In this document: positions 1 to 7,627 of the stretch, one piece after another
How positions within the stretch are numbered: the stretch's first letter is position 1
How the letters are laid out: each line of letters begins with the position of its first letter
DNA from: CAYOXX01 sp964408025
GTDB lineage: Bacteria; Acidobacteriota; DATKUA01
Direction of reading: 5' to 3'
Assembly: GCA_964408025.1 (NCBI GenBank)
Contig: CAYOXX010000010.1
Coordinates: 1 to 53,052 of the forward strand
DNA: 53,052 nucleotides
The notes under the pieces: model-generated
What the model saw: only the letters and a program-made list of their open reading frames with translations
Told to the model about the DNA's origin: nothing
Databases searched by the model: none
Translations under genes and position numbers: made by a program

Positions 1-130
1 GGAGAACGCCAAGCTCTTTCTGGAGGACAACCCCGACATCGCCGCCGAAGTCGAGGCGAAGCTGCGCCGCGAGCTCGGCCTGCCCGCCCCGTCCGATATA
101 TCTGCCCCGTCCGAGGCCGAGAGCGAGTGA
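1..130 (+). CDS. recA: RecA recombinase, C-terminal end (5' truncated by window)
   Basis: Only the last 42 codons are in the window, read from base 2 to the TGA at 128-130. They read as the RecA C-terminal domain: the motif ENAKLFLEDNPDIAAEVEAK followed by an RRELGL segment matches the typical RecA ending in which a helix is followed by IREELGL and an acidic tail. The tail here is Pro/Ser/Glu rich and ends SEAESE, as expected for the acidic C-terminus that tempers DNA binding. RecA forms the ATP-dependent strand-exchange filament and triggers LexA cleavage; those domains lie outside the window. The identification rests on a short but characteristic stretch. Confidence 0.85.
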   Translation, partial: ENAKLFLEDNPDIAAEVEAKLRRELGLPAPSDISAPSEAESE

Positions 131-297
131 CCCCGCCGCCGGCCCCGCCCCCGAGGGCGTCGGCAGCGGACTATGCCGCCGCCGGGGAAGCCACCGACGC
201 TCCGTCTTACATCCGTTTACCTTACCCGTCGTCCGCCTCCGCAGCAGCCGTACCGCTCGAGTTGGAGCCGCTTCTCTGCCAGGAAGGAGATTAATCG

Positions 298-1746
298 GTG
301 GCGGGAGAGAGAAGAGAAATCAGCCTGCCGGTGGCCCTGATTCCGGTCGCCTTCCTGATCGCGGCACTCTCGATTACCATCCTCGTCTTCGGAATAGACA
401 GGCCCGACATACCGATCGTCTGCGCCGCCGCCGTAGCCGCCGCCGTCGCCACCATACACAAGCATCCATGGAAGGAGATCGAGAGGGGGATGATCCACGG
501 CATCAACCTGGCCTTGAACGCGGTGCTGATCCTGATGTCCATCGGCATCTTGATCGGCACCTGGATGGCGGGCGGAATCGTGCCCGCCATGATCTACTAC
601 GGTCTCCAGGTACTCTCGCCCGGGATCTTTCTCGTGGCCACGCTCCTCATCTGCTCGATCATCTCCCTGGGAACGGGGTCGTCCTGGTCGACCGCCGGCA
701 CCGTGGGCGTGGCGCTGATCGCCATCGGCCACGGCTTGGGAATCCCGATGCCGATGGTCGCCGGGGCCGTCATCTCGGGCGCCTACTTCGGCGACAAGAT
801 GTCGCCCCTTTCGGACACCACCAACCTCGCCCCGGCCGTGGCGGGCACCGACCTGATCACCCATATCAGGCACATGGTTTACACCACAGCGCCGGGGTAT
901 GTTATCTCCCTGGTCCTCTACGGCCTGCTCGGACTGCAGTTCACCGCGGACAGGCTGGATACGGAGAGCCTCGACGCCATGCTCGCCGTCCTGGATTCGA
1001 ATTTCCTCATCCACCCCATCCTGCTGATCGCTCCCTGCGCGGTCATAGCTATGGTCGTCATGAGGGTCCCTCCCCTGCCGGCAATCCTGGGCGGGTCGGC
1101 GCTCGGCGGGATCTTCGCCGTGCTGAGCCAATCCAGGTCCCTCGCCGACGTCATCGCCTCCGCCTACAACTACAGCGGTATATTCACACCGACCGGAGCG
1201 GCGATGGTCGACGAGCTCCTGAACAGGGGCGGCCTGGCCTCCATGCTGCCGACAGTCGGCCTGATCATCTGCGCCCTCTCCTTCGGCGGCATCATGGAGC
1301 GCACGGGAATGCTGAACACCATAGCCAGGGCGCTCCTGAGCAAGGCTAGGAGTACCGGTTCTCTGGTCGCGACGACCATTTTTAGCTGCATCGCGATGAA
1401 CGTGGTCGCCGCGGAGCAGTACATGGCGATCGTCATCCCGGGCAGGATGTACAAGAACGCCTTCGACGCCCGGGGGCTGCACCCGAAGAACCTTTCCCGC
1501 TGCCTGGAGGACTCGGCGACCCTGACATCGCCGCTCGTCCCATGGAACAGCTGCGGTGCCTTCATGCACGCCGCCTTGGGAGTTAATCCGCTTCTTTACC
1601 TCCCCTACGCCTTTCTGAACCTGTCGAATCCGCTTGTCTCGCTCTTCTACGGCTACACCGGGATCACGATGGAGAAAGTTGGCGAAACGGACCCCCAGGG
1701 GAATACCCCGGAAGATTCCCCGTCTACATCGAACCACACGCAATAG
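298..1746 (+). CDS. nhaC: NhaC-family Na+/H+ antiporter
   Basis: A 482-residue polytopic inner-membrane protein with about a dozen hydrophobic segments across its whole length. The NhaC family exchanges sodium for protons for pH and sodium homeostasis; some members exchange organic acids such as malate/lactate, so the substrate is not certain. Family marks seen: GTGSSWSTAGTVGVAL near residue 125, then GAYFGDKMSPLSDTTNLAP near 160, and the C-terminal EDSATLTSPLVPWNSCGAFM near 400, all classic NhaC signatures. The GTG start is preceded by AAGGAGAT at a good distance. It stands alone, with a hairpin just after the stop. The tail is short and hydrophilic. Confidence 0.9.
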   Translation: MAGERREISLPVALIPVAFLIAALSITILVFGIDRPDIPIVCAAAVAAAVATIHKHPWKEIERGMIHGINLALNAVLILMSIGILIGTWMAGGIVPAMIYYGLQVLSPGIFLVATLLICSIISLGTGSSWSTAGTVGVALIAIGHGLGIPMPMVAGAVISGAYFGDKMSPLSDTTNLAPAVAGTDLITHIRHMVYTTAPGYVISLVLYGLLGLQFTADRLDTESLDAMLAVLDSNFLIHPILLIAPCAVIAMVVMRVPPLPAILGGSALGGIFAVLSQSRSLADVIASAYNYSGIFTPTGAAMVDELLNRGGLASMLPTVGLIICALSFGGIMERTGMLNTIARALLSKARSTGSLVATTIFSCIAMNVVAAEQYMAIVIPGRMYKNAFDARGLHPKNLSRCLEDSATLTSPLVPWNSCGAFMHAALGVNPLLYLPYAFLNLSNPLVSLFYGYTGITMEKVGETDPQGNTPEDSPSTSNHTQ

Positions 1747-1747
1747 C

Positions 1748-1767
1748 GCCGCCGGCTTCCCGGCGGC
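1748..1767 (+). terminator. Hairpin after nhaC, possible terminator
   Basis: A perfect 8-bp stem (GCCGCCGG / CCGGCGGC) with a four-base loop begins 2 bases after the nhaC stop. The following sequence (CGCTTGACTCTT) is only weakly T-rich, so intrinsic termination is plausible but not proven. Confidence 0.5.
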
Positions 1768-1874
1768 CGCTTGACTCTTGTGCCCGCCCGCAATTAAGAT
1801 GTGGCCATAAAACGCTCCGCGTCAACCTGTTAGCCGCTATCACTCTTTGAGGTTGCGCGGCGGTCCGGAGGCGG

Positions 1875-2972
1875 ATGCCAGTGGAATTTGGCGATATCTT
1901 CTTCGTGATCATCATCCCCTTGGTAACCGCTGTCATCGTCGGCCTCGGCGTCAACTACCTGGCGCGCACGCGGGCCCGCACCCAGAGCCGCCTGGCTGCC
2001 GAGCGCGCCGCGGAGCTGGAGGACTCGGTCGCGCGACACCGCGAGGAGGCGTCGCGGCTGCGCGAGCTCGCCGACGCGCGCGCGCTGCTGCTGCGGAGCT
2101 GGCAGGAGGAGCGCCTGGGCCCGCTGGAGAAGCTCAGAGAGGACCTTGGTCTGGACACCCTCATCACCATCGACGAGGAACCGCGAGGCCTTGACGACGA
2201 CGCTGAAGAGCGCTTTCGGGAGACCGTCGAGGAGCTGGAGCAGTTCCGCTCGGTCCAGATTCCAATCCACCCCCCGGTGGCCCTCAACATCGGCCTCATC
2301 CACTACGCCGCCGGGCGCCGGGAGGAAGCCGTCGCCTCCTTCGAGGAGGTCCTGGAGGGCGACGCCACCAACGCCGAGGCCAGGTCAAACCTGGGATACA
2401 TCTACCTGCGGCTGCGGCGGTTCGAGCGCGCTCTCGAGCAGTTCCAGGCGCTCCTCGAGCTGGAGGGGCACCGCTTCGAGGGGCACTTCGGGCTCGGGCT
2501 GGCCGCGGTCAACCTCGGCAGGTTCGACGAGGGGATCGAGGCCCTCAGCACCGCCATCCGCCTGCGGCCCGAGTTCGCCCGCACGTACTGCGAACTCGGC
2601 CACGCCTACGCCGAGACCGGCGAGCTGGAGCGCGCGCGGGAGAGCGCCAAGGTGGCGCTCAAGCTCAACCCCGAGATGGAGGAGGGGGAGCTGCTGCTGC
2701 AGCGGATCCGCATCAAGGCGGGGGACTTCGACGAGGCGATCGCCGCCTGCCGCCGCTCGCTTGCCAAGCGCGACTCCCACCGCGCCTTCTACAACCTGGC
2801 TGTCGCCTACGCGATGAAGGACGACCTCGAGGCCGCCATCGACGCCCTGCGCCGCGCCGTGCAGCTAGACGACCAGACGCGCTTCGCCGCCAAGGACGAC
2901 CCCGCCTTCGCACCGCTGCGCGATTCGCGCCGCTTCCGCGAGCTGCTCGAGGGCCGGCCGGGACTGTTCTGA
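1875..2972 (+). CDS. Membrane-anchored TPR-repeat protein
   Basis: A 365-residue protein with one N-terminal membrane segment (about residues 9-29), a charged helical stretch likely to form a coiled coil (about 30-90), then at least five to six tetratricopeptide repeats from about residue 130 to the end. Typical TPR spacing is visible, for example ALNIGLIHYAAGRREEAVAS, AEARSNLGYIYLRLRRFERA and FARTYCELGHAYAETGELER. The C-terminal part, with DDPAFAPLRDSRRFRELLE, is a common ending of bacterial TPR proteins. TPRs bind partner proteins, so a scaffold role at the inner membrane facing the cytoplasm is inferred; the partner is unknown. ATG is chosen because GGAGGC precedes it. A GAACTCG/CGAGTTC inverted repeat spans 2971-2998 over the stop codon. 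Confidence 0.8.
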   Translation: MPVEFGDIFFVIIIPLVTAVIVGLGVNYLARTRARTQSRLAAERAAELEDSVARHREEASRLRELADARALLLRSWQEERLGPLEKLREDLGLDTLITIDEEPRGLDDDAEERFRETVEELEQFRSVQIPIHPPVALNIGLIHYAAGRREEAVASFEEVLEGDATNAEARSNLGYIYLRLRRFERALEQFQALLELEGHRFEGHFGLGLAAVNLGRFDEGIEALSTAIRLRPEFARTYCELGHAYAETGELERARESAKVALKLNPEMEEGELLLQRIRIKAGDFDEAIAACRRSLAKRDSHRAFYNLAVAYAMKDDLEAAIDALRRAVQLDDQTRFAAKDDPAFAPLRDSRRFRELLEGRPGLF

Positions 2973-3004
2973 ACTCGGCGCGCCGCCAACGCGAGTTCGC
3001 CTTG

Positions 3005-3023
3005 CCCACTCCGCCGTCCGCCT
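3005..3023. repeat. 19-bp dispersed repeat, inverted partner of 51295-51313
   Basis: The 19 bases CCCACTCCGCCGTCCGCCT are found exactly, on the other strand, at 51295-51313. Both copies are intergenic and GC-rich. This suggests a small REP-like family, although only two copies are visible here. Confidence 0.5.
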
Positions 3024-3167
3024 CGCCGGAGACGCACTATATCGGTAAGACGAAGCAGTCTGATGCGTTAAGAATTTCTGAGCAGCTTCCGGCAATGGGA
3101 AATTAATATCGGTAACTACTATAATCGATATACTATTCGGTTTCCGCCCGCCGTTGACGCGTGCCGA

Positions 3168-3254
3168 GCGGGCTATCTGTTGTCGGACGGATTCAGGCCG
3201 AGTGCGACCAGGGAGCCGTCGATCCACATCTCCGCCCTGTCGTAAGCGATGAGG
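3168..3254. repeat. 87-bp direct repeat, copy 1 (3' end of small gene A)
   Basis: This stretch matches 3706-3792 with only a couple of mismatches. It covers the last 26 codons of the small gene, its stop and a few bases beyond, while the rest of the two genes has diverged to protein-level similarity. Confidence 0.8.
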
Positions 3255-3445
3255 GCGTCGTCGATAATCCGTTCACCATCTGACGTGGATATTACAGCGC
3301 TCGAACGATCGATGGTCAGCGCAGTCAGCAGCTTCTCCGCTTCGATGAAGCTGCTGCACAGCAACTCAGCAGTCTTCTCGTCACGCAGATAGGTGACGAT
3401 CAAAAACCCGTCCGGTCCTTTTTCACCCATCATTTCAGCACCCAT
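3173..3445 (-). CDS. Small conserved-paralogue protein A (unknown function)
   Basis: A 90-residue soluble protein if begun at the ATG at 3445; a GTG at 3454 would add three residues. No family is recognised. It has no signal peptide or membrane segment, and it is predicted alpha/beta by its alternating pattern. It is paralogous to the gene at 3711-3986: both share PDGF near the start, a YLRDE motif about ten residues on, and the identical C-terminal sequence from AYDRAEMW to NPSDNR. The start is supported by alignment with the paralogue. A TATAAT-like hexamer lies at 3510-3515 on the minus strand, about 65 bases upstream, with no good -35. The surrounding intergenic DNA is more AT-rich than its neighbours. 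Confidence 0.6.
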   Translation of the reverse strand: MGAEMMGEKGPDGFLIVTYLRDEKTAELLCSSFIEAEKLLTALTIDRSSAVISTSDGERIIDDALIAYDRAEMWIDGSLVALGLNPSDNR

Positions 3446-3705
3446 TGTTTGCACCCGCGCTCAACGAGCGGACTACGAGCTTACGAAACATGCATTAACT
3501 GTTAAACCTATTATAAAGACTTCGGTTGAGTAATGGTAGAGGAAAGTGGACCCAGCTCTTGAGATCGGAATACTTATTACCGTGCAGACATGTGACTGTT
3601 CCCGCTCAACTGATTCCTGCTTGTCGGAACAGGACTAATACCGATTTTTAGAAATATGTTGTCTTCTATTACCTTTCGGATGAGCTCGCTGTTGCCGCGT
3701 ATCGG

Positions 3706-3792
3706 GCGGGCTATCTGTTGTCGGACGGATTCAGGCCGAGTGCAACCAGTGAGCCGTCGATCCACATCTCCGCCCTGTCGTAAGCGATGAGG
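3706..3792. repeat. 87-bp direct repeat, copy 2 (3' end of small gene B)
   Basis: Partner of 3168-3254. Near-identity limited to the 3' end of paralogous genes points to gene conversion or to strong nucleotide-level constraint on this end. Confidence 0.8.
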
Positions 3793-3986
3793 CTTTCCTC
3801 GACGGCATCACTTCCATCGGACGTGGTGATCGCGCCGCTCATCCCTCTGGAAGTCAATGCGGTCAGTATCTCCTCCGCCTCGGCCTTGTCGCTGCACGCC
3901 ACTTCCGACGTCATCTCATCGCGCAGGTAGGTAATGATCTTGAATCCATCCGGACTTCTTCCGACCATGACATCAAACCCCAACAA
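3711..3986 (-). CDS. Small conserved-paralogue protein B (unknown function)
   Basis: A 91-residue paralogue of the 3173-3445 gene. It reads from a TTG at 3986; the residue two codons into the gene aligns with the ATG of copy A, which supports this start over an internal ATG at 3968. Shared landmarks are SPDGF near residue 11, YLRDE near 20, a variable middle with an Ala/Glu-rich helix, and the identical C-terminus with AEMWIDGSLVALGL. No known family is recognised and there is no export signal. A CRP/FNR-like palindrome lies at 4071-4086, about 85 bases upstream. Function is unknown; the conserved Trp and the Asp-Gly-Ser segment could be structural. Confidence 0.6.
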   Translation of the reverse strand: MLGFDVMVGRSPDGFKIITYLRDEMTSEVACSDKAEAEEILTALTSRGMSGAITTSDGSDAVEESLIAYDRAEMWIDGSLVALGLNPSDNR

Positions 3987-4070
3987 GAGAATTCGCTCTC
4001 AGCAAGCAACCCGTTCCGAGCATGCGGTCCGAGCAGCGATGTAATATTAACCGCGTCCCGACGCCCCAAC

Positions 4071-4086
4071 TGTGACATAAGTTACA
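4071..4086. promoter_or_regulatory. CRP/FNR-like palindrome upstream of small gene B
   Basis: TGTGA-CATAAG-TTACA matches the CRP-type consensus TGTGA-N6-TCACA at nine of ten positions. It lies upstream of the minus-strand small gene at 3711-3986. Binding by a CRP/FNR family regulator is an inference from sequence only. Confidence 0.45.
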
Positions 4087-4119
4087 GAGCGGTGCCCGCG
4101 CGGCCCGGCCGCCAGTGAG

Positions 4120-4770
4120 CTATTCCCCCCGATCCTGCGCGTAGTCGCGCAGGCCCTCGAGCAGTACGAAGCGCCCGAGTGGAACGACCTCGCAGGGGAA
4201 GGAGCGCACGGCCAGGGGGTTGTCGCAGAGGCCGCCGGAGAGCAGCAGCCGCTGCGGGCGGCCGCAGAAGGCGTGGATGGAGAGGACAGTGCCGCGCACG
4301 AAGGCGCCGATAGCCTCGTGCGGGTCGCAGCCCTGGACGATGCGGTCGAACATGGTGCTCATGCCGAAGACGCCGCAGGTGACGGGCGCGCCGTCGCCGC
4401 ACGGCTCGACGGCCGCGAAGTCCAGCTCGTAGTAGCGGCCCAGCATCTCGATGGTGAAGCCGGCCAGGGCGCCGCAGCTGGAGTTCCAGTCGCAGCCGTC
4501 GTAGGCGCGGCCCCTGATCCTGACGAACTTGGTGTCGCGGCCGCCGACGTCGAGCACGACGAAGTTCTCGTCGTCAGTGAGCCTCAGCGCGCCGCGGGCT
4601 AGCGCCACCAGCTCGTTTACAATCCGCTCGCTGCGCCCGCCGACGTTGTGGCCGCAGGCGACGTCGGCGCGGAAGCCGGGGTCGAGGTCGACGGCGGGGA
4701 CGACCAGACGGTTGCCCCGGTTGGTGTCGAGGATCTTGGCGTAGCTTGTGCCGCTGTCGAGCAGGATCAT
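4120..4770 (-). CDS. BadF/BadG/HgdC-type ATPase (2-hydroxyacyl-CoA dehydratase activase-like)
   Basis: A 216-residue ASKHA-fold ATPase. In this family a homodimer with one bridging 4Fe-4S cluster uses ATP to inject an electron into a partner enzyme such as 2-hydroxyacyl-CoA dehydratase or benzoyl-CoA reductase. Seen here: an N-terminal phosphate loop LDSGTSYAKI, a second phosphate motif VLDVGGRDTKFVRI near residue 72, the NSSCGALAGF segment near 95 in place of the usual CAAGTG motif, and CGVFGMSTMFDRIVQGC near 130. The two cysteines match those that hold the cluster in HgdC. It is shorter than the usual 250-270 residues because the N-terminal half is compact. The ATG follows the upstream gene's stop by two bases, so the pair is an operon. 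No dehydratase alpha/beta subunits are in the window. Confidence 0.75.
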   Translation of the reverse strand: MILLDSGTSYAKILDTNRGNRLVVPAVDLDPGFRADVACGHNVGGRSERIVNELVALARGALRLTDDENFVVLDVGGRDTKFVRIRGRAYDGCDWNSSCGALAGFTIEMLGRYYELDFAAVEPCGDGAPVTCGVFGMSTMFDRIVQGCDPHEAIGAFVRGTVLSIHAFCGRPQRLLLSGGLCDNPLAVRSFPCEVVPLGRFVLLEGLRDYAQDRGE

Positions 4771-4772
4771 CG

Positions 4773-5543
4773 TCAACCCCCCCGCCCCACTCTCTGCCGC
4801 CGTCCGCGCACGCCGGCGCCGAGCTCGAGGAAGGCCTGCACCTTGGCCGCAGCGCTGCGGGTCATCGCCTCGTCCGCCTCGACGTAGAGGCCGTTGTGGC
4901 GCGTCGCCAGGCTGCGCGCCAGGGCGTTCTTGGCGCAGAAGGCCTGGGCGAAGAAGACCGTGGGCAGCCCGGGGTCGACCTCCAGCTCGAGCTCGAGGTC
5001 GGCCGGGGTGCCGTTCTCCATGCAGCGGGTCCAGCCGAATACGTGGGTGTCGTCGGGGAAGAGGTCGAGGATGGCGAAGTCGTGTGGCGGCACGCCCCAG
5101 AAGCCCACCGCCGGCGCGCAGGGCACGGCCTCGGCGCGCTCCGCGGGCGTCAGCTCCTCGGCCACTCCCTTGACGATCAGCTCCACCTTGCGCCGCAGCG
5201 GCAGGCCGGATGTGCAGATGGGGAAGCCGCGCGGCTCGCAGTCCGATTCCGCGACCGCGATTATCGGCGCGGCGACGACGCCGGCGAGCTGGCCGAGGAT
5301 GAAGCGGGCGCCGTCGCACTTACCGTCGCCTACAGCGGCGACGATCAGGTCGAGGTCGAGGCTGACGGCATTGGCGGCCACGGTGCGCAGCGTGGCGCAG
5401 TAGACCCGTGGCACGTGGGCCTCGGCGGCGTCGCGCCGCACGCCGGGCTGCGGCATGTCCAGATCTACGATCTCGCCGTCGCTGCCGCGGTGCTCGGCGA
5501 CCAGCCGCCGCGGCGGCACGCCGACTATGCCGATCCTCCTCAC
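4773..5543 (-). CDS. Unrecognised Cys-containing partner of the activase
   Basis: A 256-residue soluble protein from a GTG start; its first codons read as a beta strand (RRIGIVGVP). Cysteines sit in GDGKCDGARF, ESDCEPRGFPICTSG, WTRCMENGT and AQAFCAKNAL, enough to suggest metal or Fe-S binding. The tight coupling to the downstream activase suggests this is the protein that the activase reduces, or a remote homologue of the HgdB-type dehydratase subunit. I do not recognise the family with confidence, and the homology is inference from context. A TATAAT hexamer at 5648-5653 on the minus strand lies about 105 bases upstream. The last residues are Arg/Gly rich and may be a non-conserved tail. Confidence 0.5.
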   Translation of the reverse strand: MRRIGIVGVPPRRLVAEHRGSDGEIVDLDMPQPGVRRDAAEAHVPRVYCATLRTVAANAVSLDLDLIVAAVGDGKCDGARFILGQLAGVVAAPIIAVAESDCEPRGFPICTSGLPLRRKVELIVKGVAEELTPAERAEAVPCAPAVGFWGVPPHDFAILDLFPDDTHVFGWTRCMENGTPADLELELEVDPGLPTVFFAQAFCAKNALARSLATRHNGLYVEADEAMTRSAAAKVQAFLELGAGVRGRRQRVGRGG

Positions 5544-5671
5544 ATTCCACCTGGCGCGAGCGCTGTGCGGCCGGCAGCCACGCTGGAGCGACGCAGTGTG
5601 AGAGGCACTACCGCCGCAAGCGCACTCCGCACCTAGTTCCGATGTCTATTATAGCCGATTAGAGGCGGGGG

Positions 5672-5971
5672 CTACTCCTGCTTTGGCTCGTCGGATTTCT
5701 CGCATCCGGGCGCCGTGGCCCGCTTGGCATCGTCTTCTTTTTCCGGCCTGGCGATCAGCTTCTTCAGGGTGGTGATCTCGACGACCTGGCTGGCGGCGGC
5801 GGCGATGTTCTCGCGCTTGATCTCCTCGAAGATCTCCTTGCGGTGCACCGAGATGTGGCGAGGGGCCCTGACGCCGATGCGGACGGCGTGGCGGTCGATG
5901 CGCAGCACCATCACCTCGATCTCGTTGCCGATGACTATCGACTCGTCCTGCTTGCGGGTGACTACCAGCAT
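5672..5971 (-). CDS. csrA: CsrA, translational regulator
   Basis: An RNA-binding dimer that blocks ribosome binding on target mRNAs, notably flagellin in bacteria with FliW. The first 60 residues are canonical: MLVVTRKQDESIVIG, then VRIGVRAP and the RNA-contacting VHRKEIFEEI with its Arg. At 99 residues it is longer than the usual 60-75; the extra tail (from about residue 70) is rich in Lys, Glu and Asp. In the FliW-regulated class the C-terminal extension helps hold FliW, so this tail fits. It is the last gene of the flagellar operon, with its ATG three bases after the fliW stop. Confidence 0.95.
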   Translation of the reverse strand: MLVVTRKQDESIVIGNEIEVMVLRIDRHAVRIGVRAPRHISVHRKEIFEEIKRENIAAAASQVVEITTLKKLIARPEKEDDAKRATAPGCEKSDEPKQE

Positions 5972-5974
5972 CGC

Positions 5975-6418
5975 TCAGGCCTCCCGCCGGCGCGCCCCGG
6001 CAGTCAGGCTTTGCCGCAGCCGGTAGGGGCTCTCCAGGAGAATGATCTGGCGTCCGGTCATCGTGCGGTGGTTGATGGCCACCGGCGCCTGCAGGTTGGC
6101 GGTCACGTTGGTGCCCTGCTCGTCAACGGTGCAGACTACCAGGAGCATGATCTCTTCCGGCTCGTCGATGAGGACGTGTCCGGGGTCCTGGGCGACGACG
6201 TAATCCTTGTAGCCCGCCTCGATGTAGGCGGGGTCGATGGTCAGGAAGCCGATGCTGGGCTCGTCGATGCACTGCAGTCGCAGGAACGGCTTCAGGTTGG
6301 CGCTCTCGATGGCGACGTAATGCTTGTAGTCCGGCAGGCCCAGCATCCCCTCGGAAAAGGTGACGATGTCGCCCTCGCCGAACTCGACTTCGCCCACGAT
6401 TGAATTCTGTATCTTCAC
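5975..6418 (-). CDS. fliW: FliW, flagellar assembly factor and CsrA antagonist
   Basis: A 147-residue beta-barrel-like protein. FliW binds either flagellin or CsrA: when flagellin is exported, FliW is freed, binds CsrA and relieves repression of flagellin translation. Seen: GEVEFGEGDIVTFSEGMLGL near the start and the LRLQCIDEPSIGFLTIDP segment near residue 50, followed by VICTVDEQG-like sequence and NLQAPVAINHRTMTGRQ near 110, all family hallmarks. It sits between flgL and csrA as in many flagellated bacteria. The ATG at 6418 follows a GGGAGGAGT ribosome site. Confidence 0.95.
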   Translation of the reverse strand: MKIQNSIVGEVEFGEGDIVTFSEGMLGLPDYKHYVAIESANLKPFLRLQCIDEPSIGFLTIDPAYIEAGYKDYVVAQDPGHVLIDEPEEIMLLVVCTVDEQGTNVTANLQAPVAINHRTMTGRQIILLESPYRLRQSLTAGARRREA

Positions 6419-6431
6419 AACACTCCTCCCC

Positions 6432-7607
6432 TCAGCGCAGGAAGTTGAAGAGGCTTAGCTGGCCCAGGCGGGCGCCGGTCTGCAGCGCGGCGCTGAGCCC
6501 GCCCTCGGTCTGCACCAGCTTGCTGATCGCCTCCGGCAGGTCGACGTTCTCAAGGTTCGCCTTCTCGGTCAGCAGGTCGACTAAGCGCTGCCCGCTCTTG
6601 AACTCGTAGCTGCGCAGGTTGGCGATGCGCCCGCCGATGAGAGCCCGCTGCCGGCCGACCTCGGTTACGTGGTCCTGGGCGGTCTGCAAGTCGGCGCCGA
6701 TGGCGTTGGTGTCGTCGCGCAGCAGGTTGTAGCGAAAGTCCACAAGGTCGTCAAACATCGTCCCGCCGGGGACGCCGCTGGCGCCGCCGAAGATATCCGA
6801 GCCGGTGACGTTGATGACGACGTTGGTGTTCTCATCGACCTGCAGCTCGATCCCCTCGTCGTTGCCGTTGTAAACATACTGTGGCTTGACGACCCACTCC
6901 GCGTCGGCGGCCGGCAAGGCCCCCAGGTTGTAGTCAATCTGGAGCCCTTCGAAGCTGACGCTGCCGACACCGACGGCCACTGTGCCGGTAGTGACCACGC
7001 GATTATCATCCAGATCGACTACCTCGTAGTTGCCGGCGGCGGCGGTGAAGGTGATCACGTAGATATCCTCGGTGAATTGCGTCGGGTCGATCACGGTCCC
7101 GCCGGTAGTGCCGGCGCCGGTCACGTCGAGCGTGGCGGAGGCGGAGAAGACCTGGCCCGCCGGTGTGGAGGGGATCGACGAGCGCGTGGTGAGGGTTCCG
7201 GCGAAGATGTAGCGGTCGAACGCCTGGCTGCTAGCGAGGCTGAGCATCTGGTTCTGGATTGCCCTTACCTCCATGGCGATCCCGGCGCGGCCGTCGCCGT
7301 AGGAGGTGTCGCTGGCCCCCTGCTCGGCCAGCTGCACTGTGCGGGTCAGCGCAAGGGTCACCTCGTTGAGCTGCGAGTCGGTGCTGTTGAGGCGCTGCTG
7401 GGCGCTGGTGATGTTGCTGTCGTACTTGGCCACCTTGGCCAGCTCGTGCTGTAGCGAGAGCAGCTTCGTGGTGTCGAGGGGATCGTCGCTGGGGCGGTTG
7501 ATGCGCCGCCCGCTGCTGATCTGCTCGCTGTAGCGGTTGTAGTCCTGCTTGATCCGCTCCAGCTGATTCAGGAACGTCTGGAACATCATCGAGTCGGTTA
7601 CTCTCAT
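6432..7607 (-). CDS. flgL: FlgL, hook-filament junction protein (HAP3)
   Basis: A 391-residue flagellin-like junction protein between hook and filament, exported by the flagellar type III apparatus. The N-terminal coiled-coil D0/D1 region is typical (SMMFQTFLNQLERIKQDYN, then QISSGRRINRPSDDP) and the C-terminal helix ends in LGQLSLFNFLR. A beta-rich insert (about residues 165-225) carries a YVITFTAAAGNYEVVDL module followed by GSVSFEGLQIDYN; the same module type occurs twice in FlgK, so the two proteins share surface domains. It is longer than the 300-residue enteric protein because of this insert. It is downstream of flgK by 20 bases. Confidence 0.93.
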   Translation of the reverse strand: MRVTDSMMFQTFLNQLERIKQDYNRYSEQISSGRRINRPSDDPLDTTKLLSLQHELAKVAKYDSNITSAQQRLNSTDSQLNEVTLALTRTVQLAEQGASDTSYGDGRAGIAMEVRAIQNQMLSLASSQAFDRYIFAGTLTTRSSIPSTPAGQVFSASATLDVTGAGTTGGTVIDPTQFTEDIYVITFTAAAGNYEVVDLDDNRVVTTGTVAVGVGSVSFEGLQIDYNLGALPAADAEWVVKPQYVYNGNDEGIELQVDENTNVVINVTGSDIFGGASGVPGGTMFDDLVDFRYNLLRDDTNAIGADLQTAQDHVTEVGRQRALIGGRIANLRSYEFKSGQRLVDLLTEKANLENVDLPEAISKLVQTEGGLSAALQTGARLGQLSLFNFLR

Positions 7608-7627
7608 CTCAGTGCTCCCTTAGCCGC

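Noticed and set aside
217..1743. Long minus-strand open frame opposite nhaC
   Set aside because: It mirrors a clear NhaC reading frame, has low-complexity Arg/Gly/Asp-rich sequence typical of antisense frames in GC-rich DNA, and has no recognisable domain.
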